Shown here one piece after another: positions 49,201 to 61,900 of a stretch of DNA of 64,000 nucleotides. Below the pieces are notes generated by a model. The model searched no databases and had not been told where the DNA came from. It was given only the letters and a program-made list of their open reading frames with translations. Each line of letters begins with the position of its first letter. Positions within the stretch are counted from its first letter, which is position 1. This DNA is from Calliopsis andreniformis. Lineage: Eukaryota; Arthropoda; Insecta; Hymenoptera; Andrenidae. A program made the position numbers and the translations under genes. The DNA lies in contig NW_027480493.1 in assembly GCF_051401765.1 (NCBI RefSeq), positions 806,001-870,000 on the forward strand. Direction: 5' to 3'.

Positions 49201-52200
49201 GATTGAGGATTGAGAATTGAGGATTGAGGATTGAGGATTGAAGATTGAGGATTGGGTATTGAGGATTGAAGAATGAGGATTGAGGATTGAGGACTGAGGA
49301 TTGGGGATTGAAGATTGAGGACTGAGGATTGAGGATTGAGTATTGAGGATTGAGGATTGAGAATTGAAGAATGAGTATTGAGGTTTGAAGGTTGAGGATT
49401 TTGGATTGAGGATTGAGGATTGAGTATTGAACATTGAGGATTGGGGATTGAGGATTGACGATTGAGGATTCAGTATTGAGGATTGAGGATTGAGGATTGA
49501 GGATTGAGGATTGAAGACTGAGTATTGAGGATTGAAGATTGAGGATTGAGGATTGAGGATTGATGATTGAGTATTGAGGATTGAAGATTGAGGATTGAGG
49601 ATTGAGGATTGAGGACTGAGGATTGATGATTGAGGATTGATGATTGAGTATTGAGGATTGAAGATTGAGGATTGAGGATTGAGGATTGAGGATTGAGTTT
49701 TGAGGATTGAGAATTGAGGATTGAGGGTTGAAGATTGTGTATACAGGATTGAAGATTGAGGATTGAGGATTGAAGATTGAGGATTGAGGATTGAGGATTG
49801 AGGATTGAGTATTGAAGATTGAGTATTGAGGATTGAATGTAGGGGATTGAGGGTTGAGGATTGAGGATTGAGGATTGAAGATTGAGGACTGGGGACTGAG
49901 TATTGAGGGCTGAGTGATGAGAATTGGTGTTTGTGGATTGAGATTTAAAGATTGCAGATTGAGTATTGAGTATTGAAAACTGTGAATTGATGATATTCTA
50001 TTGAGGATTGAGAATTTACAACTGATTGTTGAGAGCTGAGGGCTGAAAATTGAGGATTCAGGATTGAGGATTCAGAATTGAGGTTTGAGGACTGAGGATT
50101 GAGGGTTGAAGATTGATTATTGAGGATTGAAGATTGAAGATTGAGGATTGAGGAATGAGGATTGAGGATGAGGGCTGAGGGTTGAGGATTGAGGTTTGAG
50201 GATTGAGGACTGAGGATTGAGGATTGAGGATTGATGATTGAGTATTGAGGATTGAAGATTGAGGATTGAGGATTGAGGATTGAGGATTGAGGATTTAGGA
50301 TTGAGGATTGGGGACTGAGTGTTGAGGGTTGAGTGATGAGAATTGATGTTTGTGGATAGAGATTCAAAGATAGCAGATTGAGTATTGAGTATTGAAAACT
50401 GTGAATTGATGATATTCTATTGAGAATTGAGAATTGACAACTGATTTTTGAGCACTGAGGTCTGAAGATTGAGGATTCAGGATTGAGGATTCAGGATTGA
50501 GGTTTGAGTACTGAGGATTGAGGATTGAGGATTGAGGATTGACTATGAGGGCTGAGGGTTGAGGATTGAGGTTTGAGGACTGAGGACTGAGGATTGAGCA
50601 TTGAGAATTGAGGATTGAGGATTGAGGATTGAAGATTGAGGATTGGGTATTGAGGATCGAAGACTGAGGATTGAGGATTGAGGATTGAGGATTGAGGATT
50701 GAAGATTGAGGATTGAGGATTGAGGATTGAGGATTGAAGATAGAGTATTGAGGATTGAAGATAGAGGATTGAGGATTGAGGATTGATGATTGAGTATTGA
50801 GGATTGAAGATTGAGGATTGAGGATTGAGGATTGAGGACTGATGATTGATGATTGAGGATTGATGATTGAGTATTGAGGATTCAAGATTGAGGATTGAGG
50901 ATTGAGGATTAAGGATTGAGGATTGAGGATTGAAGATTGAGTATTGAGGATTGAAGATTGAGGATTGAGGATTGAGGATTGATGATTGAGTATTGAGGAT
51001 TGAAGATTGAGGATTGAGGATTGAGGATTGAGGACTGAGGATTGATGATTGAGGATTGATGATTGAGTATTGAGGATTGAAGATTGAGGATTGAGGATTG
51101 AGGATTGAGGATTGAGTTTTGAGGATTGAGAATTGAGGATTGAGTGTTGAAGATTGTGTATACAGTATTGAAGATTGAGGATTGAGGATTGAAGATTGAG
51201 GATTGAGGATTGAGGATTGAGGATTGAGTATTGAAGATTGAGTATTGAGGACTGAATGTAGGGGATTGAGGGTTGAGGATTGAGGATTGAGGATTGAAGA
51301 TTGAGGACTGGGGACTGAGTATTGAGTGTTGAGTGATGAGAATTGGTGTTTGTGGATAGAGATTTAAAGATTGCAGATTGAGTATTGAGTATTGAAAACT
51401 GTGAATTGATGATACTCTATTGAGGATTGAGAATTTACAACTGATTGTTGAGGACTGAGGTCTGAAGATTGAGGATTCAGGGTTGAGGATCCAGGATTGA
51501 GGATTGAGGATTGAGGATTGGGGATTGAGGATTGAGTATTGGGGATTGAGGATTGAAGATTGAGGATTGTGGATTCAGGATTAAAGATTGAGTATTGAGG
51601 ATTGAAGATTGAGAATTGAGGATTGAGGATTGAACATTGAGGACTGAGTGTTGAGGGTTGAGTGATGAGAATTGATGTTTGTGGATGGAGATTTGAAGAA
51701 TGCAGATTAAGTATTGAGTATTGAAAGCTGTGAATTGACGATATTCTATTGGGTATTGAGGATTGTCACCTGATTGTTGAGGACTGAGGGCTGAGGATTG
51801 AGGATTCAGGATTGAGGATTCAGAATTGAGGTTTGAGGACTGAGGATTGAGGATTGAGTATTGAGGATTGAGTATTGAGGATTGAGGATTGACGATGAGG
51901 GCTGAGGATTGAGGATTGAGGTTTGAGGACTGAGGACTGAGGATTGAGGATTGAGAATTGAGGATTGAGGATTGAGGATTGAAGATTGAGGATTGGGTAT
52001 TGAGGATCGAAGACTGAGGATTGAGGATTGAGGATTGAGGATTGAGGATTGAAGATTGAGGATTGAGGATTGAAGATAGAGGATTGAGGATTGAGGATTG
52101 ATGATTGAGTATTGAGGATTGAAGATTGAGGATTGAGGATTGAGGATTGAGGACTGAGGATTCATGATTGAGGATTGATGATTGAGTATTGAGGATTGAA

Positions 52201-52356
52201 GATTGAGGATTGAGGATTGAGGATTAAGGATTGAGTGTTGAGGATTGAGAATTGAGGATTGAGGGTTGAAGATTGTGTATTCAGGATTGAAGATTGAGGA
52301 TTGAGGATTGAGGATTGAGGATTGACGATGAGGGCTGTGGGTTGAGGATTGAGGTT
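46260..52356. repeat. Alpha region with truncated third copy of the 9.2-kb block
   Basis: 46280-47220 matches 17640-18580. From 48268 the sequence follows the reference block at offset +48267 (cores 49981 and 50400), then at +47855 after a 412-bp deletion near 50520-50540 (core 51400 corresponds to 3545). At about 51660 the block is cut short and the array returns to the 47571-type cassette, starting the next 4089-bp unit. Cores are at 47290, 47640, 49981, 50400, 51400 and 51729. Confidence 0.88.
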
Positions 52357-55300
52357 TGAGGACTGAGGACTGAGGATTGAGGATTGAGAATTGAGGATTG
52401 AGGATTGAGGATTGAAGATTGAAGATTGAGGATTGGGTATTGAGGATTGAAGAATGAGGATTGAGGATTGAGGATTGAAGATTGAGTATTGAGGATTGAA
52501 GATAGAGGATTGAGGATTGAGGATTGATGATTGAGTATTGAGGATTGAAGATTGAGGATTGAGGATTGAGGATTGAGGACTGAGGATTCATGATTGAGGA
52601 TTGATGATTGAGTATTGAGGATTGAAGATTGAGGATTGAGGATTGAGGATTAAGGATTGAGTGTTGAGGATTGAGAATTGAGGATTGAGGGTTGAAGATT
52701 GTGTATTCAGGATTGAAGATTGAGGATTGAGGATTGAGGATTGAGGATTGACGATGAGGGCTGAGGGTTGAGGATTGAGGTTTGAGGACTGAGGACTGAG
52801 GATTGAGGATTGAGAATTGAGGATTGAGGATTGAGGATTGAAGATTGAAGATTGAGGATTGGGTATTGAGGATTGAAGAATGAGGATTGAGGATTGAGGA
52901 CTGAGGATTGGGGATTGAAGATTGAGGACTGAGGATTGAGGATTGAGGATTGAGGATTGAGGATTGAAGATTGAGTATTGAGGATTGAAGATAGAGGATT
53001 GAGGATTGAGGATTGATGATTGAGTATTGAGGATTGAAGATTGAGGATTGAGGATTGAGGATTGAGGACTGAGGATTGATGAGTGAGGATTGATGACTGA
53101 GTATTGAGGATTGAAGATTGAGGATTGAGGATTGAGGATTAAGGATTGAGTGCTGAGGATTGAGAATTGAGGATTGAGGGTTGAAGATTGTGTATTCAGG
53201 ATTGAAGATTGAGGATTGAGGATTGAGGATTGAGGATTGACGATGAGGGCTGAGGGTTGAGGATTGAGGTTTGAGGACTGAGGACTGAGGATTGAGGATT
53301 GAGAATTGAGGATTGAGGATTGAGGATTGAAGATTGAGGATTGGGTATTGAGGATTGAAGAATGAGGATTGAGGATTGAGGACTGAGGATTGGGGATTGA
53401 AGATTGAGGACTGAGGATTGAGGATTGAGTATTGAGGATTGAGGATTGAGAATTGAAGAATGAGTATTGAGGTTTGAAGATTGAGGATCTTGGATTGAGG
53501 ATTGAGGATTGAGTATTGAACATTGAGGATTGGGGATTGAGGATTGACGATTGAGGATTCAGTATTGAGGATTGAGGATTGAGGATTGAGGATTGAGGAT
53601 TGAAGACTGAGTATTGAGGATTGAAGATTGAGGATTGAGGATTGAGGATTGATGATTGAGTATTGAGGATTGAAGATTGAGGATTGAGGATTGAGGATTG
53701 AGGACTGAGGATTGATGATTGAGGATTGATGATTGAGTATTGAGGATTGAAGATTGAGGATTGAGGATTGAGGATTGAGGATTGAGTTTTGAGGATTGAG
53801 AATTGAGGATTGAGGGTTGAAGATTGTGTATACAGGATTGAAGATTGAGGATTGAGGATTGAAGATTGAGGATTGAGGATTGAGGATTGAGGATTGAGTA
53901 TTGAAGATTGAGTATTGAGGATTGAATGTAGGGGATTGAGGGTTGAGGATTGAGGATTGAGGATTGAAGATTGAGGACTGGGGACTGAGTATTGAGGGCT
54001 GAGTGATGAGAATTGGTGTTTGTGGATTGAGATTTAAAGATTGCAGATTGAGTATTGAGTATTGAAAACTGTGAATTGATGATATTCTATTGAGGATTGA
54101 GAATTTACAACTGATTGTTGAGAGCTGAGGGCTGAAAATTGAGGATTCAGGATTGAGGATTCAGAATTGAGGTTTGAGGACTGAGGATTGAGGGTTGAAG
54201 ATTGATTATTGAGGATTGAAGATTGAAGATTGAGGATTGAGGAATGAGGATTGAGGATGAGGGCTGAGGGTTGAGGATTGAGGTTTGAGGATTGAGGACT
54301 GAGGATTGAGGATTGAGGATTGATGATTGAGTATTGAGGATTGAAGATTGAGGATTGAGGATTGAGGATTGAGGATTGAGGATTTAGGATTGAGGATTGG
54401 GGACTGAGTGTTGAGGGTTGAGTGATGAGAATTGATGTTTGTGGATAGAGATTCAAAGATAGCAGATTGAGTATTGAGTATTGAAAACTGTGAATTGATG
54501 ATATTCTATTGAGAATTGAGAATTGACAACTGATTTTTGAGCACTGAGGTCTGAAGATTGAGGATTCAGGATTGAGGATTCAGGATTGAGGTTTGAGTAC
54601 TGAGGATTGAGGATTGAGGATTGAGGATTGAGGATTGAGGATTGAGGATTGAGGATTGAAGTTTGAGGATTGGGTATTGCTGACTGATCATTGAGGATTG
54701 AGGATTGAGGATTGAGTATTGAGGATTGAGGACTGAAGATTGAATATTGATGATTGAAGATTGAGGATTGAGGATTGAGGGCTGTGGATTGAGGACGAGG
54801 ACTGAGGGTTCAGTATTGATGTCTGAGGTCTGAGGATTGAGGATTGAGGATTGAGGATTGAAGATTGAGTATTGAGGTTTGACGATTGAGGATTTTGGAT
54901 TGAGGATTGAGGATTGAGTATTGAAGATTGAGGATTGGGGATTGAGGATTGACGATTGAGGATTCAGTATTGAGGATTGAGAATTGAGGATAGAGGATTG
55001 AAGGTTGAGTATTGAGGGTTGAAGATTGAGGATTGAGGATTGACTATGAGGGCTGAGGGTTGAGGATTGAGGTTTGAGGACTGAGGACTGAGGATTGAGC
55101 ATTGAGAATTGAGGATTGAGGATTGAGGATTGAAGATTGAGGATTGGGTATTGAGGATCGAAGACTGAGGATTGAGGATTGAGGATTGAGGATTGAGGAT
55201 TGAAGATTGAGGATTGAGGATTGAGGATTGAGGATTGAAGATAGAGTATTGAGGATTGAAGATAGAGGATTGAGGATTGAGGATTGATGATTGAGTATTG

Positions 55301-55960
55301 AGGATTGAAGATTGAGGATTGAGGATTGAGGATTGAGGACTGATGATTGATGATTGAGGATTGATGATTGAGTATTGAGGATTCAAGATTGAGGATTGAG
55401 GATTGAGGATTAAGGATTGAGGATTGAGGATTGAAGATTGAGTATTGAGGATTGAAGATTGAGGATTGAGGATTGAGGATTGATGATTGAGTATTGAGGA
55501 TTGAAGATTGAGGATTGAGGATTGAGGATTGAGGACTGAGGATTGATGATTGAGGATTGATGATTGAGTATTGAGGATTGAAGATTGAGGATTGAGGATT
55601 GAGGATTGAGGATTGAGTTTTGAGGATTGAGAATTGAGGATTGAGTGTTGAAGATTGTGTATACAGTATTGAAGATTGAGGATTGAGGATTGAAGATTGA
55701 GGATTGAGGATTGAGGATTGAGGATTGAGTATTGAAGATTGAGTATTGAGGACTGAATGTAGGGGATTGAGGGTTGAGGATTGAGGATTGAGGATTGAAG
55801 ATTGAGGACTGGGGACTGAGTATTGAGTGTTGAGTGATGAGAATTGGTGTTTGTGGATAGAGATTTAAAGATTGCAGATTGAGTATTGAGTATTGAAAAC
55901 TGTGAATTGATGATACTCTATTGAGGATTGAGAATTTACAACTGATTGTTGAGGACTGAG
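47571..55960. repeat. 4089-bp tandem duplication
   Basis: Unit 1 begins at the cassette at 47571 and unit 2 at the equivalent cassette at 51660. Open frames 47717/51806, 48499/52588 and 49945/54034 are all offset by 4089 bp. Unit 2 is longer because unit 1 lost 412 bp near 50530; beyond that point the offset is 4501 (cores 51400/55901). Unit 2 then runs on into the long copy of the first 12 kb. Confidence 0.9.
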
Positions 55961-58900
55961 GTCTGAAGATTGAGGATTCAGGGTTGAGGATCCAGGATTG
56001 AGGATTGAGGATTGAGGATTGGGGATTGAGGATTGAGTATTGGGGATTGAGGATTGAAGATTGAGGATTGTGGATTCAGGATTAAAGATTGAGTATTGAG
56101 GATTGAAGATTGAGAATTGAGGATTGAGGATTGAACATTGAGGACTGAGTGTTGAGGGTTGAGTGATGAGAATTGGTGTTTGTGGATAGAGGTTTGAAGA
56201 TTGCAGATTGAGCATTGAGTATTGAAAACTGTGAATTGAGGATATTCTATTGAGGATTGAGTATTGACAACTGATTGTTGAGTGCTGAGGGCTGAAAATT
56301 GAGGATTCAGGATTGAGGATTCTGAATTGAGGTTTGAGGACTGAGGATTGAGGGTTGAAGATTGATTATTGAGGATTGAAGATTGAAGATTGAGGATTGA
56401 GGAATGAGGATTGAGGATGAGGGCTGAGGGTTGAGGATTGAGGATTGATGATTGAGTATTGAGGATTGAAGATTGAGGATTGAGGATTGAGTATTGAGGA
56501 TTGAAGATTGATGATTGAGCATTGATGATTGAGTATTGAGCATTGAAGGTTGAGGATTGAAGATTGAGGATTGAGGATTGAGTTTTGAGGATTGAGAATT
56601 GAGGATTGAGGGTTGAAGATTGTGTATACAGGATTGAAGATTGAGGATTGAGGATTGAGGATTGAGGATTGACGATGAGGGCTGAGGGTTGAGGATTGAG
56701 GTTTGAGGACTGAGGACTGAGGATTGAGGATTGAGAATTGAGGATTGAGGATTGAGGATTGAAGATTGAGGATTGGGTATTGAGGATTGAAGAATGAGGA
56801 TTCAGGATTGAGGACTGAGGATTGAGGATTGAAGGTTGAGGATTGAGGATTGAGGATTGAGGATTGAGTATTGAAGATTGAGTATTGAGGATTGAATGTA
56901 GGGGATTGAGGGTTGAGGCTTGACGATTGAGGATTGAAGATTGAGGACTGGGGACTGAGTATTGAGTGTTGAGTGATGAGAATTGGTGTTTGTGGATAGA
57001 GATTTAAAGATTGCAGATTGAGTATTGAATATTGAAAACTGTGAATTGATGATATTCTATTGAGGATTGAGAATTTACAACTGATTGTTGAGGACTGAGG
57101 TCTGAAGATTGAGGATTCAGGATTGAGGATCCAGGACTGAGGTTTGAGGACTGAGGATTGAGGATTGAGGATTGAGGATTGAGGATTGAGGATTGAGGAT
57201 TGAGGATTGAGGATTGAGGATTGGGGATTGAAGATTGAGGATTGGGTATTGCGTATTGAACATTGAGGATTGAGGATTGAGGATTGAGGATTGAGGATTG
57301 GGTATTGAGGATTGAAGACTGAGGATTGAGGATTGAGGATTGAGGATTGAGGATTGAAGATTGAGGATTGAGGATTGAGGATTGAGGATTGAAGATTGAG
57401 TATTGAGGATTGAAGATTGAGGATTGAGGATTGAGGATTGAGGATTGACGATGAGGGCTGAGGGTTGAGGATTGAGGTTTGAGGACTGAGGACTGAGGAT
57501 TGAGGATTGAGAATTGAGGGTTGGGGATTGAGGATTGAAGATTGAGGATTGGGTATTGAGGATCGAAGACTGAGGATTGACGATTGAGGATTGAGGATTG
57601 AGGATTGAAGATTGAGGATTGAGGATTGAGGATTGAGGATTGAAGATTGAGTATTGAGGATTGAAGATTGAGGATTGAGGATTGAGGATTGATGATTGAG
57701 TATTGAGGATTGAAGATTGAGGATTGAGGATTGAGGATTGAGGACTGAGGATTGATGATTGAGGATTGATGATTGAGTATTGAGGATTGAAGATTGAGGA
57801 TTGAGGATTGAGGATTGAGGATTGAGTTTTGAGGATTGAGAATTGAGGATTGAGGGTTGAAGATTGTGTATACAGGATTGCAGATTGAGTATTGAGTATT
57901 GAAAACTGTGAATTGATGATACTCTATTGAGGATTGAGAATTTACAACTGATTGTTGAGGAGAGAGGTCTGAAGATTGAGGATTCAGGATTGAGGATCCA
58001 GGATTGAGGTTTGAGGACTGAGGATTGAGGATTGAGGATTGAGGATTGGGGATTGAGGATTGAGTATTGGGGATTGAGGATTGAAGATTGAGGATTGTGG
58101 ATTCAGGATTAAAGATTGAGTATTGAGGATTGAAGATTGAGAGTTGAGGATTGAGGATTGAACATTGAGGACTGAGTGTTGAGGGTTGAGTGATGAGAAT
58201 TGATGTTTGTGGATGGAGATTTGAAGAATGCAGATTAAGTATTGAGTATTGAAATCTGTGAATTGACGATATTCTATTGGGTATTGAGGATTGTCACCTG
58301 ATTGTTGAGGACTGAGGGCTGAAGATTGAGGATTCAGGATTGAGGATTCAGAATTGAGGTTTGAGGACTGAGGATTGAGGATTGAGGATTGATGATTGAG
58401 TATTGAGGATTGAAGATTGAGGATTGAGGATTGAGGATTGAGGATTGAGGATTATGGCTGAGGTTTGAGGATTGAGGTTTAAGGACTGAGGACTGAGGAT
58501 TGAGGATTGAGAATTGATGATTGAGGATTGAGGATTGAAGATTGAGGATTGGGTATTGAGGATTGAAGAATGAGGATTGAGGATTGAGGACTGAGGATTG
58601 AGGATTGAAGATTGAGGATTGAGGATTGAGGATTGAGGATTGAGTATTGAAGATTGAGTATTGAGGATTGAATGTAGGGGATTGAGGGTTGAGGATTGAG
58701 GATTGAGGATTTAAGATTGAGGACTGGGGACTGAGTATTGAGGGTTGAGTGATGAGAATTGGTGTTTGTGGATAGAGATTTAAAGATTGCAGATTGAGTA
58801 TTGAGTATTGAAAACTGTGAATTGATGATATTCTATTGAGGATTGAGAATTTACAACTGATTGTTGAGGGCTGAGGGCTGAAAATTGAGGATTCAGGATT

Positions 58901-61900
58901 GAGGATTCAGAATTGAGGTTTGAGGACTGAGGATTGAGGGTTGAAGATTGATTATTGAGGATTGAAGATTGAAGATTGAGGATTGAGGAATGAGGATTGA
59001 GGATGAGGGCTGAGGGTTGAGGATTGAGGTTTGAGGATTGAGGACAGAGGATTGAGGATTGAGGATTGATGATTGAGTATTGAGGATTGAAGATTGAGGA
59101 TTGAGGATTGAGTATTGAGGATTGAGGATTGAAGATTGAGGATTGGGGACTGAGTGTTGAGGGTTGAGTGATGAGAATTGATGTTTGTGGATAGAGATTT
59201 AAAGATAGCAGATTGAGTATTGAGTATTGAAAACTGTGAATTGATGATATTCTATTGAGGATTGAGAATTGACAACTGATTTTTGAGCACTGAGGTCTGA
59301 AGATTGAGGATTCAGGATTGAGGATTCAGGATTGAGGTTTGAGTACTGAGGATTGAGGATTGAGGATTGAGGATTGAGGATTGAGGATTGAGGATTGAGG
59401 ATTGAAGATTGAGGATTGGGTATTGCTGACTGAACATTGAGGATTGAGGATTGAGGATTGAGTATTGAGGATTGAGGACTGAAGATTGAATATTGATGAT
59501 TGAAGATTGAGGATTGAGGATTGAGGGCTGTGGATTGAGGACGAGGACTGAGGGTTCAGTATTGATGTCTGAGGTCTGAGGATTGAGGATTGAGGATTGA
59601 GGATTGAGGATTGAAGATTGAGTATTGAGGTTTGAAGATTGAGGATTTTGGATTGAGGATTGAGGATAGAGTATTGAAGATTGAGGATTGGGGATTGAGG
59701 ATTGACGATTGAGGATTCAGTATTGAGGATTGAGAATTGAGGATAGAGGATTGAAGGTTGAGTATTGAGGATTGAAGATTGAGGATTGAGGATTGAGGAT
59801 TGAGGATTGACTATGAGGGCTGAGAGTTGAGGATTGAGGTTTGAGGACTGAGGATTGAAGATTGAGGATTGGGTATTGAGGACTGAAGAATGAGGATTGA
59901 GGATTGAGGACTGAGGATTGAGGATTGAAGACTGAGGATTGAGGATTGAGGATTGAAGATTGAGTATTGAAGATTGAGTATTGAGGATTGAATGTAGGGG
60001 ATTGAGGGTTGAAGATTGAGGATTGAGGATTGAAGATTGAGGACTGGGGACTGAGTATTGAGGGTTGAGTGATGAGAATTGGTGTTTGTGGATAGAGATT
60101 TAAAGATTGCAGATTGAGTATTGAGTATTGAAAACTGTGAATTGATGACATTCTATTGAGGATTGAGAATTTACAACTGATTGTTGAGGGCTGAGGGCTG
60201 AAAATTGAGGATTCAGGATTGAGGATTCAGAATTGAGGTTTGAGGACTGAGGATTGAGGGTTGAAGATTGATTATTGAGGATTGAAGGTTGAAGATTGAG
60301 GATTGAGGAATGAGGATCGAGGATGAGGGCTGAGGGTTGAGGATTGTGGTTTGAGGATTGAGGACTGAGGATTGAGGATTGAGGATTGATGATTGAGTAT
60401 TGAGGATTGAAGATTGAGAATTGAGGATTGAGGATTAAGGATTGAGTGTTGAGGATTGAGAATTGAGGATTGAGGGTTGAAGATTGTGTATTCAGGATTG
60501 AAGATTGAGGATTGAGGATTGAGGATTGAGGATTGACGATGAGGGCTGAGGGTTGAGGATTGAGGTTTGAGGACTGAGGAATGAGGATTGAGGATTGAGA
60601 GTTGAGGATTGAGGATTGAGGATTGAATATTGAGTATTGGGTATTGAGGATTGAAGAATGAGGATTGAGGATTGAGGACTGAGGATTGGGGATTGAAGAT
60701 TGAGGACTGAGAATTGAGGATTGAGGATTGAGGATTGAGGATTGAAGATTGAGCATTGAGGATTGAAGATAGAGGATTGTGGATTGAGGATTGATGATTG
60801 AGGATTGATGATTGAGTATTGAGGATTGAAGATTGAGGATTGAGGATTGAGGACTGAGGATTGATGATTGAGGATTGATGATTGAGTATTGAGGATTGAT
60901 GATTGAGGATTGAGGATTGAGGATTAAGGATTGAGTGTTGAGGATTGGGAATTGAGGATTGAGGGTTGAAGATTGTGTATTCAGGATTGAAGATTGAGGA
61001 TTGAGGATTGAGGATTGAGGATTGACGATGAGGGCTGAGGGTTCAGGATTGAGGTTTGAGGACTGAGGATTGAGGATTGAGGATTGAAGATTGAGGATTG
61101 AGGCGTGAGTATTGAAGATTGAGGATTTGTGACTGAGGATTGAAGATTGAGGATTGAGGATTGAGGATTGAGGACTGAGGATTGAGGATTGAGGATTGAA
61201 GATTGAGGATTGGGTATTGAGGATTGAAGATTGAGGATTGAGGATTGAAGATTGAGGAATGAGGATTGAAGATTGAGTACTGAGGATTGAAGATTAAGGT
61301 TGAGGATTGAGGATTGAGGATTGAGGATTGAGGATTGAAGATTGAGGATTGCGTATTGAGGATAGAACATTGAGGATTGAGGATTGTGTATTGAGGATTG
61401 AGGATTGAGGATTGAAGATTGGGTATTGCGGATTGAACATTGAGGATTGAGGATTGAGGATTGAGGATTGAGGATTGAGGACTGAAGGTTGAATATTGAT
61501 GATTGAATATTGAGGATTGAGGATTGATGGTTGTGGATTGAGGACGAGGACGGAGGGTTGAGTATTGCTGTTTGAGGTCTGAGGGTTGAGGAATGAGGAT
61601 TGAGAATTGCGGATTGAGGATTGAGGATTGAAGATTGAGGATTGGGTATTGAGGATTGAAGAATGAGGATTGAGGATTGAGGATTGAGGATTGAGGATTG
61701 AGGATTGAGGATTGAGGATTGAGAATTGAGGATTGAGGATTGAGGATTGTAGATTGAGGATTGGGTGTTGAGGATTGAACAATGAGGATTGAGGATTGAG
61801 GATTGAGGATTGAGGATTGAAGATTGAGTATTGAGGGTTGAAGGTTGAGGATTGAGGATTGAAGATTGAGGATTGAGGATTGAGGATTGCGGATAGATGA

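Noticed and set aside
50364..50885. A 511-bp deletion inferred from open-frame end positions
   Set aside because: The frame at 50364 ends at a different stop codon from its partner at 2608, so those coordinates are not equivalent. Cassette cores and the GACTATGAGG marker give the deletion as 412 bp.
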